Origin: Deltaproteobacteria bacterium YD0425bin51
Lineage (GTDB): Bacteria; Desulfobacterota; Desulfobacteria; Desulfobacterales; YD0425bin51
Reading direction: 5' to 3'
NCBI GenBank assembly: GCA_002753225.1
Contig: PDZS01000004.1
Location: 1 to 64,000, forward strand
DNA: 64,000 nt
Positions 36,401 through 44,960 of this stretch are shown here, piece by piece. A model generated the notes under the pieces. That model did no database searches. It worked only from the letters and a program-made list of their open reading frames with translations, and was not told the DNA's origin. A program made the position numbers and the translations under genes. The stretch's first letter is position 1. Each line of letters begins with the position of its first letter.

Positions 36401-38108
36401 ACCATTTTTCATCTTGAGTAAAAGTTCCAGATGTTGTTGGAGTTGTTGAATAGCTTCTTGTGACTGTCGGGGGATTTCCTGAATTTCCGAATGCGCCTAT
36501 TTCACTAGTTGAGGAACTTGCAGTTTTTGCAGGTGAATCAGATTTTAAGTTAAAATTCCAGCTAAGCTCATCTATAAACATTGGATCAGTTGTAATATCA
36601 TTCGTGCCTACTGAAGCATTATAATAATTTGTAACATTGTCCCAAATATCATTATAATCTGAAGAACAAATTCCACCACCTCCGTCGTATATCCCATACG
36701 TATTTCTAGCAATAATTGAGTTTTTAATTAGTAGATTTGTAGAAGAATTATAACTTATTCCACAATTGGAATTTTTATATATTGTATTATATTCATAAGT
36801 TCCTCCTGAAACATATGAATAAATATAAATTCCATCGCTATTGTTTAATATAATATTATTTTTTATATCAGGCTTGCCTTGATAAACATATATCCCTGTT
36901 GAATTTAGCTGTATAGTATTATTTTTAATTACAGGGATTGAATTATCTATATATATACCATGGTCAAAACCTGAAATTTCAGAGTAAGAGATCGTGCTTC
37001 CCCCAGCTCCTACTAATTTAATTCTACCAGTTTTAGATTTCCCTTTAAAACTTATTCTCTCAGATGTTGTTCCTACTGCATGAAAAATTCCATCTACTTC
37101 TAATACATTATTTAGCTCAAAATTTACAATAGTACCAGGCTCAATAACTAGATTTAAAGCTTTAGGAACTGTTACATTACCTGTTAAAGTTATTGTTCCT
37201 GACCATTTTTCATCTTTATTTAATGTTCCAGATTTAGTCTGGGATGTTGAATAAGACCTTGTAGTTGATAGCGGAATGCCTGAATCTCCATATGCGCCTA
37301 TTTCACTTGCTGTTTGGCTTGCTGTTTTTGCTGGTGAATCAGATTTTAGGGTAAAATCCCAGTTAAGTTCATCTGTAAACATAGGATCAGTTGAAATGTC
37401 ATTTGATGCAGATGCATTATAATAATTTGTAAGATTATCCCATACATCATTATATTGAGAAGTGCATATTCCACCACCTCCATCATATATTCCAGTTGAA
37501 TTTCGGGTAATAATTGAATTTTTAATAACAAGATTAGTAGAAGAGTTGTAGTTTATACCAAAATTTCCATTTTTATATATTGTATTAAATTCATAAGTTC
37601 CAGTAGCATATGAATAAATATAAATTCCATCGCTATAATTATTTAATATAATATTATTTCTAATGTCTGGAGAACCTTGATATACATAAATACCTGTGTT
37701 ATTTAGCTCTACAATATTATTTTTAATTAATGGACTGCAATTATTAACATATATCCCATAATCTAGTCCTGAAATTTGAGATTGTGAAATAATATTTCCA
37801 GATGAATTATTAAGACTTATTCTTCCTGTTTTAGCTGTGCCATTAAATGTTATTCTTTTAGAGGATGTCCCCTCTGATTTCAAAATACCATTAACCTGTA
37901 AACTAGCATTATTTGCAAAATTAATTGTAACACCGGGATCTATTATAAGTGTAACTCCTGAATTGACAGTAACAGTACCGCTTAAATTGTAAGGGCTATT
38001 TGCTTCTGTCCAATTAGTACTTGAAGTAATATTCCCGCTTATATCGGTAGCATCTACAGAATATGTTACTGATAAAAAAAATATTATAAAAAATGCTAAT
38101 TTTTTCAT
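32595..38108 (-). CDS. Giant secreted right-handed beta-helix/PKD/propeller repeat protein
   Basis: A 1,837-residue protein with a signal peptide (1-20). Residues about 32-1,340 hold five long repeats of about 267 residues. Each consists of a short beta-sandwich (NLIIEPGTxVNL), several parallel-beta-helix rungs (IKNNTIQLNNTGIYVYQG, NTIYKN..GINYNSSTN) and a linker with EIGAYG. A PKD domain follows (about 1,343-1,423, WDFGDGES), then a PPC-like domain (about 1,424-1,560), and four tandem units of 68 residues (about 1,560-1,837, VDFG..VYKY..W and VGKFSG.LYEYDG.VWTKIATT) that look like beta-propeller blades. No membrane anchor or sorting tail is seen at the C terminus (SEDMIAINFAP). Surface adhesin or polysaccharide-binding function is inference. 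Confidence 0.85.
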   Translation of the reverse strand: MKKLAFFIIFFLSVTYSVDATDISGNITSSTNWTEANSPYNLSGTVTVNSGVTLIIDPGVTINFANNASLQVNGILKSEGTSSKRITFNGTAKTGRISLNNSSGNIISQSQISGLDYGIYVNNCSPLIKNNIVELNNTGIYVYQGSPDIRNNIILNNYSDGIYIYSYATGTYEFNTIYKNGNFGINYNSSTNLVIKNSIITRNSTGIYDGGGGICTSQYNDVWDNLTNYYNASASNDISTDPMFTDELNWDFTLKSDSPAKTASQTASEIGAYGDSGIPLSTTRSYSTSQTKSGTLNKDEKWSGTITLTGNVTVPKALNLVIEPGTIVNFELNNVLEVDGIFHAVGTTSERISFKGKSKTGRIKLVGAGGSTISYSEISGFDHGIYIDNSIPVIKNNTIQLNSTGIYVYQGKPDIKNNIILNNSDGIYIYSYVSGGTYEYNTIYKNSNCGISYNSSTNLLIKNSIIARNTYGIYDGGGGICSSDYNDIWDNVTNYYNASVGTNDITTDPMFIDELSWNFNLKSDSPAKTASSSTSEIGAFGNSGNPPTVTRSYSTTPTTSGTFTQDEKWSGTVTLTGSVTVPKIFNLIIDPGTKVNLGSNMVLEVNGILHAKGTSSDRITFDGTSKTGRIRLNSAGGSTISYCEILDLEHGIYIDNSIPVIKNNTIQLNNTGIYVYQGKPDIKNNVILNNYDGIYIYSYVTGGIYEYNTIYKNSNCGINYNSSTNLNIKNSIVVRNTYGIYDGGGGICTSQYNDVWDNITDYYNASKSTGDITENPLFMDELNWDFKLQAISTLKTASETEGEIGAFGNYGEPPTVTRIYSTTPTTSGTLTQDEKWSGAVTLTGSVTVPKVYNLIIEPGTKVNLNLNVVLTTEGILHAQGTSSNRITFDGTSKTGRIRLNSAGGSTISYSEILDLEHGIYIDNSIPVIKNNTIQLNNTGIYVYQGKPDIRNNIIINNNDGIYIYSYTTGGIYEYNTIYKNTDCGINYNSSTNLIIKNSIIVRNNTGIYDGGGGICTSQYNDVWDNITNYYNASKSTGDITTNPMFQDELNWNFALKFDSPVKTASSGGTEIGAYGDSGTPPTVTRTYSNTPTTSGTLSKDEKWSGTVTLTGTITVPKVFNIIIEPGTIVNLASDVVIHVYGILHAAGTSSNKIKFNGTSKTGRIQLEGAGGSTISYSEISGLNNGIYIKQSIPVIKNNVIKLNTTGVYVYQGSPSIINNIIENNNENGIYIYSYASGGTYDFNTVKNSNYGINFSSSSNMTFKNSIIVENTYGIYDGGGGIATSQYNNVWNNTTNYYNVSVGTGAISNDPIFADAEYHISSSSTCKTASECGREIGRYGTCASQPTADFTSDPTTGVAPLTVNFTDKSTGEIDSWSWDFGDGESSTQQNPTHIYNSNGKYTVTLNISGIGGSNSKTNTNYIIVTYSKAEDFFNNASIINSNTNSIRITGSNLDTTKETGEPNHAGNAGGKSVWWKWLAPFTTKVSLDTHGSDFDTLLAVYKGKSLDKLTNIASNDDDGSSKGNSGLIFYAEIGRTYYFAVDGKDGATGNIILNFNAREGNLCVDFGSLGLWVYNGTKWIQIAKNNPYVLKTYSYDEKIVGKFSDHLYEYDGKVWTKIATTLSEDMIGVGSNLYVDFGTNGVYKYDGKWTKVTTSNPTAFATYDDKLIGKFSGYLYEYDGNVWTKIATTPSESMIGIDSELYVDFGDKGVYKYNKTWTQVAKNNPANITSYNSKLVGKFSGQLYEYDGQIWTKIATTLSEDMIGIGSELYVDFGDKGVYKYSTIWERIATNTPDILFTYNGKLVGKFTGYLHENTDGRLWKRIATTPSEDMIAINFAP
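34130..38045 (-). repeat. Five tandem beta-helix units, about 801 bp each
   Basis: The codons for the DEKW motif lie at 34,800-34,811, 35,601-35,612, 36,402-36,413 and 37,203-37,214: a constant 801-base period. Several out-of-frame open stretches recur at the same place in units, showing that DNA similarity is close to protein similarity. The outer boundaries given here are approximate. Confidence 0.85.
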
Positions 38109-38164
38109 GGTACCTCCTTATTTTAAAAAAAAGGGGACATCATTGCTTGAATTAAGAGATAATA

Positions 38165-39826
38165 TTATTGACCCCTCAAATCTTTTCTTAAAATTTTTCC
38201 TACGTTTGATTTAGGTAATTCATCTTTAAATACAACATATTTAGGAATTTTATATCCTGTTAAATTTTCTCTACAGAAACCAAGCAGCTCTTCTTCAGTC
38301 AAGGAAGCCTCTTTTTTTACAACAAACAATTTTACAGCTTCACCACTCTTTGCATCAGAAACACCAATAGCTGCACACTCTAATACTTTAGGATGACTTA
38401 CAACTACCTCTTCAATTTCATTCGGATAGACATTAAATCCAGACACTAAAATCATATCTTTCTTTCTATCAACGATTTTAACAAAGCCGCCGTCATTCAT
38501 AAACCCGATATCTCCAGTTCTAAAGAACCCATCTTCGGTCATAACCTTTGCTGTTTCATCTGGTCTATTCCAATAGCCTTTCATTACCTGAGGTCCTTTT
38601 ATACAGATTTCTCCAATTTCACCAATAGGTAAATCTTTTCCATTGTCATCTTTTATGGAAACTATTGTAGATGGTATAGGTAAACCAACATAACCATTAA
38701 ACTCTTTTAAAGTCATTGGGTTCATACATGCAGCAGGTGAAGTTTCTGTAAGTCCATATGCTTCAATAAGAGGGGTAGATGTAACTTTTTTCCAAGCTTC
38801 AGCTACAGGTTTTTGAACAGCCATACCACCACCTAATGCCAGCTTTAATGTCTTAAAATTCAAATTTTTGAATTCCTGATTGTTAAGCAACGCATTATAA
38901 AGAGTGTTTACACCTGTCATTGATGTGAATTTACATTTTTTTAATTCTTTTACAAAATTAGGAATATCTCTTGGATTTGTTATAAGAATATTCAGAGAAC
39001 CAATAGATGAAAAGACTAAGCAATTAGCAGTCAAAGAAAAAATATGATAAAGAGGAAGTGGTGTAATCATTATTTCTTTGCCTGATTCTATTAAATTGTT
39101 AATCCATGACTTTGCTTGAAGAACATTAGCCACAATATTTCCATGTGTAAGCATAGCACCTTTGGCTACACCTGTAGTTCCTCCTGTATATTGTAAAAAT
39201 GCTATATCATCCAATGTTGTTTTGACAGGTTTAAAGGTAGATGCATCGCCTTTGCATAAAGCAGATTTTAGACAAATTGCTGAAGGAATTTCCCATTTAG
39301 GTACCATTTTTTTAATATATTTAATGACAAAATTTACAATAAAAGATTTAGGGAATCCTAAAAGATCGCCAATCTGTGTAACTATCACATGCTTTATAGG
39401 AACTTTATCCAAAATTTTCTGTAAAATATGAGCTGAATTAGCAAATATAACAATAGCTTTTGCACCTGAATCTTTTAATTGATGCTCTAATTCTCTTGCT
39501 GTATATAATGGATTTACATTTACCGCTATCATTCCAGCTTGCAAAATTCCAAATAAAGCAATTGGATATTGCAAAATGTTAGGCATCATCAATGCAACTC
39601 TATCGCCTTTTTGGAGTTTTAATTCATTTTGCAGATAACTGCCAAACTTTTTACTCATATTTTCTAGATCACTGTAAGTAATGGTCTTTCCCATATTATG
39701 AAAAGCTGGCAAATTTCCGTATTGTTTAAAAACTTCATCTAAAATGTGAGGAATAGATTCATATCTATTTAGATCAATTTCTTCTGGTACTCCTTTGTCA
39801 TAACTTTTAAGCCAAATTTTTTCCAT
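38165..39826 (-). CDS. fadD: Long-chain acyl-CoA synthetase
   Basis: A 553-residue AMP-forming acyl-CoA ligase that activates fatty acids with ATP and CoA at the inner membrane. The P-loop is seen as QYTGGTTGVAKGAMLTH, the adenylate site as YGLTETSPA, the hinge as DRKKDMILVSGFNVYPNEIEE and the catalytic C-terminal Lys as GKILRKDLR. Length and motifs match FadD. It is transcribed away from the acyl-CoA dehydrogenase gene at 40,031, sharing a 204-base promoter region with a FadR-like operator. A strong GGAGGGG precedes its start. Confidence 0.93.
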   Translation of the reverse strand: MEKIWLKSYDKGVPEEIDLNRYESIPHILDEVFKQYGNLPAFHNMGKTITYSDLENMSKKFGSYLQNELKLQKGDRVALMMPNILQYPIALFGILQAGMIAVNVNPLYTARELEHQLKDSGAKAIVIFANSAHILQKILDKVPIKHVIVTQIGDLLGFPKSFIVNFVIKYIKKMVPKWEIPSAICLKSALCKGDASTFKPVKTTLDDIAFLQYTGGTTGVAKGAMLTHGNIVANVLQAKSWINNLIESGKEIMITPLPLYHIFSLTANCLVFSSIGSLNILITNPRDIPNFVKELKKCKFTSMTGVNTLYNALLNNQEFKNLNFKTLKLALGGGMAVQKPVAEAWKKVTSTPLIEAYGLTETSPAACMNPMTLKEFNGYVGLPIPSTIVSIKDDNGKDLPIGEIGEICIKGPQVMKGYWNRPDETAKVMTEDGFFRTGDIGFMNDGGFVKIVDRKKDMILVSGFNVYPNEIEEVVVSHPKVLECAAIGVSDAKSGEAVKLFVVKKEASLTEEELLGFCRENLTGYKIPKYVVFKDELPKSNVGKILRKDLRGQ

Positions 39827-39895
39827 TTACTGCCCCTCCTTGAAGGTTTTAAGTTTAATTATAATTGCCTAATATAACATCCAAAATCCTAAACT

Positions 39896-39924
39896 AATAT
39901 ATTCAACTATTAAATTAAGTTCAA
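39896..39924 (-). promoter_or_regulatory. Candidate fadD promoter
   Basis: On the minus strand TTGAAC (39,919-39,924) and TATATT (39,896-39,901) are spaced by 17 bases, about 70 bases upstream of fadD. Confidence 0.45.
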
Positions 39925-39942
39925 CATAAAAAGATTTTTTAC

Positions 39943-39970
39943 TTGACATTAATATTGTTAGCATCATAAA
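39943..39970 (+). promoter_or_regulatory. Candidate promoter of the acyl-CoA dehydrogenase gene
   Basis: TTGACA (39,943-39,948) and CATAAA (39,965-39,970) are spaced by 16 bases. The operator at 39,972 begins one base after the -10 box. Confidence 0.5.
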
Positions 39971-39971
39971 A

Positions 39972-39993
39972 AATGAATGAACATTCATTCATT
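39972..39993. promoter_or_regulatory. Fatty-acid regulator (TetR-type FadR) operator-like palindrome
   Basis: A perfect inverted repeat, AATGAATGAA-CA-TTCATTCATT, lies over the predicted transcription start between divergent fadD and acyl-CoA dehydrogenase genes. The TGAATGA...TCATTCA core is close to the binding consensus known for Bacillus FadR, a TetR-family repressor released by long-chain acyl-CoA. The regulator gene is not in the window. Confidence 0.65.
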
Positions 39994-40030
39994 CTCAAAT
40001 TTTTTAAATAACTAAAAAGGAGATAAAATT

Positions 40031-41845
40031 ATGGCACAATACGTTGCAGACAAGAGGGATGTTGATTTTGTCCTTCATGAACAATTAAATGTAGAGGAAT
40101 TAAGCAAACACGAAAAGTATGCAGAATTCAACAAAAAAGCTGTTGATTTAATCGTAAATGAAGCTAAGAATTTAGCAGTTAAAGAGATTATGCCTACAAG
40201 AGAACTTGGTGACAAAGAAGGGTGTAAACTTGAAAATGGTAAAGTTACTGTTCCAGAATCTTTCCATAAAATCTATGATTTATTAAAGGAAGGTGAATGG
40301 ATAGCAATGACAGAAGACCCAGAATGGGGCGGACAGGGAATGCCAAGAACTGTTGCTCTTGCAGCTAGTGACTATTTTAATGGTGCGAACTATCCTTTCA
40401 TGATGTATCCAGGACTTACTCACGGTGCAGGAAAACTAGTTGAAGCTTTTGGAACTGAAAAACAAAAAAAAATATTTCTAAAAAAAATGTTTTCAGGTGA
40501 ATGGACAGGAACAATGCTTTTAACTGAGCCAGAAGCCGGTTCTGATGTTGGCGCACTCACAACAACTGCTACAAGAAATCCAGATGGAACGTTTTCAATC
40601 AAAGGAAATAAAATTTTCATATCAAGCGGTGAGCATAATTTATCTGAAAATATAATTCATCCAGTTTTGGCAAGAATTGAAGGCGCACCTGCTGGAACTA
40701 AAGGTATTTCATTATTTCTAGTTCCTAAATTCCGCGTAAATGATGACGGTACTCTTGGAGAGTTCAATGATGTAATTTGTGATCGCATTGAAGAGAAAAT
40801 GGGTATTCATGGCAATGCAACATGCTCATTAATTCTTGGCGGAAAAGGTAAATGTGTTGGAACCCTTCTAGGTGAAGAAAACAAAGGTATGAAGGCTATG
40901 TTTCTGATGATGAATGAAGCACGAGCACTAGTTGGTCAACAAGGATTTGGCTGCGCCTCAGCGTCATATCTTTATGCTTTAGAATATGCTAGAAAACGCG
41001 TTCAAGGGAAAAATCTTCTTCAATTTATGGATGCAAATGCTCCTTCTGTACCTATTATTCAACATCCTGATATAAGGAGAATGCTCCTTACGATGAAAGT
41101 ATATGTAGAGGGGATGCGAAGCTTAATTTATTATCATGGTAACTGTTCTGATAAAGCAGATATAGTCTCTGATCCAAATGAAAAAGCTAAATATAATGGG
41201 CTTGTTGAACTTTTAACTCCTATTGTTAAAGGATATGTAACTGATAGATCATATGATGTTTGTAATTTAGGCATGCAGATTTACGGCGGTTATGGATATA
41301 TTAGTGAATATCCAATGGAACAACTTGTTAGAGATTGTAGAATCACAATGATTTATGAAGGCACAAACGGCATTCAAGCTATGGATCTTTTAGCAAGAAA
41401 ACTTGGAATGAATAAAGGGAAACCACTAATGGATCTAGCTGGTGAAATGCAAAAAACTATTGCTCAAGCTAAGGCAATTCCTCAACTTGAAGCTTTTGCA
41501 GTTCAAACTGAAAAAGCAGTAAATAAATTTGGCGAAGTTGCAATGCATATGGGAATGACAGCTATGTCTGCAAAAGTATTGAACGCATTTGCAAATGCTT
41601 GTCTATTCCTTGATGCAGCTGGTGATGTAGTAATGTCATGGATGCTTTTATGGAGGGCAACAATTGCTGCTCAGGGTTTACAAGATAGCAAGAAGAAAAA
41701 AGATGCAGCATATTATGAAGGACAAATAAAAAATGTTGATTTCTTTAACAATGTTATCCTTCCTGTAGCATTTGGCAAAATGAAAGCTCTTCTTAACACA
41801 AATGGAGCTGCAATTGAAATTTCTGATGCATCTTTCGGTGGATAG
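40031..41845 (+). CDS. Long-form acyl-CoA dehydrogenase
   Basis: A 604-residue acyl-CoA dehydrogenase with an N-terminal extension (KRDVDFVLHEQLNVEEL) and an additional C-terminal helical domain of about 130 residues, the architecture of the long- and medium-chain dehydrogenase group widespread in proteobacteria. It shows LLTEPEAGSDVGALTT, MQIYGGYGYISEYPMEQLVRDCRI and the catalytic Glu in IYEGTNGIQAMDLL. It introduces the first double bond in fatty acyl-CoA and feeds ETF. It is divergent from fadD with an operator-like palindrome upstream of it, so both are likely induced by fatty acids. A clear AAGGAG precedes the start. Confidence 0.93.
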   Translation: MAQYVADKRDVDFVLHEQLNVEELSKHEKYAEFNKKAVDLIVNEAKNLAVKEIMPTRELGDKEGCKLENGKVTVPESFHKIYDLLKEGEWIAMTEDPEWGGQGMPRTVALAASDYFNGANYPFMMYPGLTHGAGKLVEAFGTEKQKKIFLKKMFSGEWTGTMLLTEPEAGSDVGALTTTATRNPDGTFSIKGNKIFISSGEHNLSENIIHPVLARIEGAPAGTKGISLFLVPKFRVNDDGTLGEFNDVICDRIEEKMGIHGNATCSLILGGKGKCVGTLLGEENKGMKAMFLMMNEARALVGQQGFGCASASYLYALEYARKRVQGKNLLQFMDANAPSVPIIQHPDIRRMLLTMKVYVEGMRSLIYYHGNCSDKADIVSDPNEKAKYNGLVELLTPIVKGYVTDRSYDVCNLGMQIYGGYGYISEYPMEQLVRDCRITMIYEGTNGIQAMDLLARKLGMNKGKPLMDLAGEMQKTIAQAKAIPQLEAFAVQTEKAVNKFGEVAMHMGMTAMSAKVLNAFANACLFLDAAGDVVMSWMLLWRATIAAQGLQDSKKKKDAAYYEGQIKNVDFFNNVILPVAFGKMKALLNTNGAAIEISDASFGG

Positions 41846-41860
41846 TTAAAATTTTTTTTC

Positions 41861-41892
41861 ATTAATCTGGCGATGCAAATCGCCAGATTAAT
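41861..41892 (+). terminator. Hairpin after acyl-CoA dehydrogenase gene
   Basis: A perfect 14-bp stem ATTAATCTGGCGAT with its complement and a GCAA loop lies 15 bases after the stop. No T-tract follows directly. It may be a terminator or an RNA-stabilising hairpin. Confidence 0.6.
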
Positions 41893-41936
41893 ATTGACCA
41901 AGACTTTATGAAATGATAAAAGTATAAAAATATTGT

Positions 41937-42024
41937 GGAGGGATGGCCGAGTGGCTTAAGGCGGCGGTCTTGAAAACCGTTGAGTGTAACAGCTCCGTGG
42001 GTTCAAATCCTACTCCCTCCGCCA
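41937..42024 (+). tRNA. tRNA-Ser (TGA)
   Basis: A class II tRNA with a long variable arm. Acceptor GGAGGGA/TCCCTCC, anticodon loop CTTGAAA (TGA, reads TCA), T-loop GGTTCAAATCC. The 3' CCA is encoded (42,022-42,024). Confidence 0.95.
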
Positions 42025-42050
42025 TTTATCATTTTCTTATTATATTTTTC

Positions 42051-42144
42051 GGAGAGATGGCCGAGTAGGCTGAAGGCGCTCGCCTGCTAAGCGAGTGTAG
42101 GGTCAAAAGCTCTACCCTGGGTTCAAATCCCAGTCTCTCCGCCA
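42051..42144 (+). tRNA. tRNA-Ser (GCT)
   Basis: A class II tRNA: acceptor GGAGAGA/TCTCTCC, anticodon stem CTCGC/GCGAG with loop CTGCTAA (anticodon GCT, reads AGC and AGT), long variable arm TGTAGGGTCAAAAGCTCTACC. CCA is encoded. It follows tRNA-Ser (TGA) by 26 bases, probably on one transcript. Confidence 0.95.
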
Positions 42145-42262
42145 CATAAAAAGACTTTCAAATCTTTCTAATTTATACCCTTTTTTTATGCTGTGATACT
42201 CTTTATGATACCCCTTTTACATGGCGGGATTATAGCGGGATAAAATCTTAATAAAAATAAAA

Positions 42263-42292
42263 AAGGGAATTACCTTTTTTGATAATTCCCTT
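42263..42292 (-). terminator. Rho-independent terminator after tRNA-Arg
   Basis: A 10-bp perfect stem AAGGGAATTA/TAATTCCCTT with a 10-base loop. On the minus strand it is followed by a long T-rich tract. It lies 11 bases beyond tRNA-Arg and probably also ends mltD transcripts. Confidence 0.75.
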
Positions 42293-42303
42293 GATTTTAT
42301 TAA

Positions 42304-42377
<74 letters not shown>

Positions 42378-42384
42378 ATATTTT

Positions 42385-44034
42385 TTATTCAATATAAACT
42401 TGCTTGCCAGGATATAGCTTTGATTTATGGCTTAACCTGTTCAATTTGAGAAATTGTTTTATAGGCATATTATTTTTTTGTGCAATCTTAAAAAGTGTGT
42501 CACCTTTCTTAACATTATAGGTCTTTCGTTTCATAGAATCATCATTTTTTTGATTTTTATTATTTTGATGAGTTTCTTTATTTCTATATTTTGTCTTTAT
42601 TGATTCTTGAATTTCAGAGGGATCAACTTTGTAAGTCTGAGCAAGAAGAATCTTATTCCTTTTTTTTGCATACCTTGATTTTGATATTTTTATGGACTTA
42701 GAATCTGCTTCAGTATCAATAAACGATGGTTTCGATTTATACCGAGAAGAAACTTGAGTTGATGGGATATAAGAAGTAGGTAGGTTTTCTACTTTTTCCA
42801 TTAAAGCTTCTGATTTACCTTTAGGTATTTTAAGAGAGTATGAGTCTTGTGGTAAAATTCTATACCTAAGTTCAGGATTTAAATCAGATAAAGTGTCTTC
42901 TGAACATTCTAATGACTGTGCTATATCTTTAAGATGACATTGTTTAGATATTGTAACCATTTCAAAATCAATTGGAGAATCAAGTTCAATATTTGAAAGT
43001 CCATATTGGTCTGGATTATTTATAATATGAAGTGTTGCTAAGAACCTAGGAACATATCTAGCTGTTTCACGTGGAAGACGTTCATATAAATCCCAAAAGT
43101 TATCTAAATAATTTATCTTTTGTTCATTAATAACTCTTAAGACTCTCATTTCTCCACAATTATAAGCAGCTAAAACTGTCATCCAATCTCCAAACATCTG
43201 ATGTAATTCTTTTAGATATGAAATAGCAGCCTGAGTTGACTTGATGGGATCAATTCGTTCATCAACGAACGTATCCCTTTTAAGTCCATACCTATAACCT
43301 GTTGATGCTATAAATTGCCATGGTCCTAGCGCACGAGCTTTTGATAGAGCTTTAACTTTAAAGCCGCTTTCTATAAGTGGAAGCCAGGACAATTCTGTAG
43401 GTATACCTGCTTCTTTTAGGGCGGCTACAATATATGGACGATAAGCCCCAGACCTTTTATATGACTCAATAAGAAAATTTTTTTCTCTCCCTGTAAAACT
43501 GCTTATTTCTGCCTCTACATGCTTGTTCAATATAATTGGAATTTCACTATATCTACCTCTTGCAATATTTTTTTTAGAATCATTAATTTCAACAATATGT
43601 TTTGATATCATAAGACGAATATCTTCTTTTTGTTGAGCTAGTTTTGTGTCATTTTCAGGTTCTACTCTTAATATAAGAGCGTATGATTTATCTAAAGCAT
43701 TAATAGCGCTATCAACTTCTCCCTTTTGCCAAAAATCTTGGGATCTTTGGTAAAAACTGAGCGCTTCATCAATTAATTGTTGATTTCTTTTTTCTTGATC
43801 ATCATTGCCATTTTGATCTGTCAGATAATCCTCAGATATATTACCATCTTGAGATTCTACTACGGATGTACCATCTACTCCATCAGATACAACATTTTTT
43901 TGAGTTGGTGAGATACGAGGGCGTGTGTCACGCCATGCCTCCTTTTTATTGTTCTGATTTCGTACGGCAGTACAGCTTGTAAAAAAAGCTAAAGCCAAAA
44001 TTGTTAAAAGGATAAATTTTACTTTTGAATTCAT
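42385..44034 (-). CDS. mltD: Membrane-bound lytic murein transglycosylase D-like lipoprotein
   Basis: A 549-residue lipoprotein: the signal peptide ends with a lipobox, AFFTSC, so Cys is lipidated. A hydrophilic region with a Glu-rich segment follows, then the SLT domain with catalytic Glu in [27 protein letters not shown] (shown in parts), and [11 protein letters not shown]. Two LysM-type peptidoglycan-binding motifs end it: [11 protein letters not shown] and [16 protein letters not shown]. It cleaves glycan strands to 1,6-anhydromuropeptides in the periplasm. I start it at 44,034, with AAAGGAG nine bases upstream. An in-frame ATG 48 bases earlier would bury the signal peptide. Confidence 0.92.
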   Translation of the reverse strand: MNSKVKFILLTILALAFFTSCTAVRNQNNKKEAWRDTRPRISPTQKNVVSDGVDGTSVVESQDGNISEDYLTDQNGNDDQEKRNQQLIDEALSFYQRSQDFWQKGEVDSAINALDKSYALILRVEPENDTKLAQQKEDIRLMISKHIVEINDSKKNIARGRYSEIPIILNKHVEAEISSFTGREKNFLIESYKRSGAYRPYIVAALKEAGIPTELSWLPLIESGFKVKALSKARALGPWQFIASTGYRYGLKRDTFVDERIDPIKSTQAAISYLKELHQMFGDWMTVLAAYNCGEMRVLRVINEQKINYLDNFWDLYERLPRETARYVPRFLATLHIINNPDQYGLSNIELDSPIDFEMVTISKQCHLKDIAQSLECSEDTLSDLNPELRYRILPQDSYSLKIPKGKSEALMEKVENLPTSYIPSTQVSSRYKSKPSFIDTEADSKSIKISKSRYAKKRNKILLAQTYKVDPSEIQESIKTKYRNKETHQNNKNQKNDDSMKRKTYNVKKGDTLFKIAQKNNMPIKQFLKLNRLSHKSKLYPGKQVYIE

Positions 44035-44175
44035 AGTACCCAACTCCTTTGCTTTTAATAATATATAATATAAAATATTCATATCCAGTTTTTATTTTTA
44101 GAATCCAAAATGACATAATGGTTAATCTTCTCCAAGTAACGAAATAAATCATTATTGTCAAGTTTTGTTTTTTAT

Positions 44176-44204
44176 TTGACGCTAAAAAAAACATTATGTA
44201 TATA
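44176..44204 (+). promoter_or_regulatory. Promoter of rpe-aroQ
   Basis: TTGACG (44,176-44,181) and TATATA (44,199-44,204) are separated by 17 bases, about 90 bases upstream of rpe. Confidence 0.55.
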
Positions 44205-44218
44205 TCAAAATTTTGATA
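44203..44218. promoter_or_regulatory. 16-base palindrome at the rpe transcription start
   Basis: TATCAAAATTTTGATA is a perfect palindrome that begins in the predicted -10 box and covers the expected start site, a typical repressor position. The regulator is unknown. Confidence 0.4.
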
Positions 44219-44293
44219 ACAGTTTGATTGTACGTTTAAAACATTCTAACTAAATAACATTTTTGTTATTTATGTGAAAGGAATTTATAAAAA

Positions 44294-44950
44294 ATGAAAG
44301 CAATAGCACCATCTATTTTATCTGCTGATTTCTCAAAATTAGGAGAAGAAATAAAAGCCATTGAATCTGGAGGAGCGGATTTGATACATATTGATGTTAT
44401 GGATGGACAATTTGTGCCCAATATTACTATTGGACAGCTTGTTGTGGATGCCGTCAAAAAGATAACATCTTTACCATTAGACGTTCATCTAATGATTGTA
44501 AATCCTGATAGATATATTAAAGAATTTGCAAAAGCTGGGGCAAATTTAGTTTCTGTACATGCAGAAGCTTGTCCTCATTTAAATAGGACAATACAAATAA
44601 TAAAAGGTGAAGGAATAAAGGCAGGAGTGGCACTAAATCCTTCAACAAGCCTATCTTCTATAGAATGGGTATTAGAATATATTGATTTTGTTCTTATAAT
44701 GAGTGTAAACCCTGGATTTGGAGGACAAAGTTTTATTAAAAATAGTATTGAGAAAATTAAAGCACTTAAAAAAATTATTAAAGAAAAGGGATTTGCTTTA
44801 GAAATAGAAGTAGATGGGGGAGTTGGTACGAGTAATATTGCAGAAATTTCGGAAGCAGGAGCTGATATATTTGTAGCAGGATCTGCAGTTTTTGGTTCAA
44901 AAAACTATAAAGAAACAATTTGTGCTCTTAAAAATAGAGCAGAAAGATAA
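44294..44950 (+). CDS. rpe: Ribulose-phosphate 3-epimerase
   Basis: A 218-residue TIM-barrel enzyme interconverting ribulose-5-phosphate and xylulose-5-phosphate in the pentose phosphate pathway. Motifs: [42 protein letters not shown] and LEIEVDGGV, containing the metal-binding Asp/His set and phosphate loop. Length is standard. aroQ follows after 10 bases. Confidence 0.96.
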   Translation: MKAIAPSILSADFSKLGEEIKAIESGGADLIHIDVMDGQFVPNITIGQLVVDAVKKITSLPLDVHLMIVNPDRYIKEFAKAGANLVSVHAEACPHLNRTIQIIKGEGIKAGVALNPSTSLSSIEWVLEYIDFVLIMSVNPGFGGQSFIKNSIEKIKALKKIIKEKGFALEIEVDGGVGTSNIAEISEAGADIFVAGSAVFGSKNYKETICALKNRAER

Positions 44951-44960
44951 AAAGTCTGAA

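Noticed and set aside
42190..42240. Doubled GCGGGAT motif downstream of tRNA-Ser (GCT), possible attachment-site scar
   Set aside because: No matching copy of the tRNA 3' end or integrase is close by, so the evidence is too thin.
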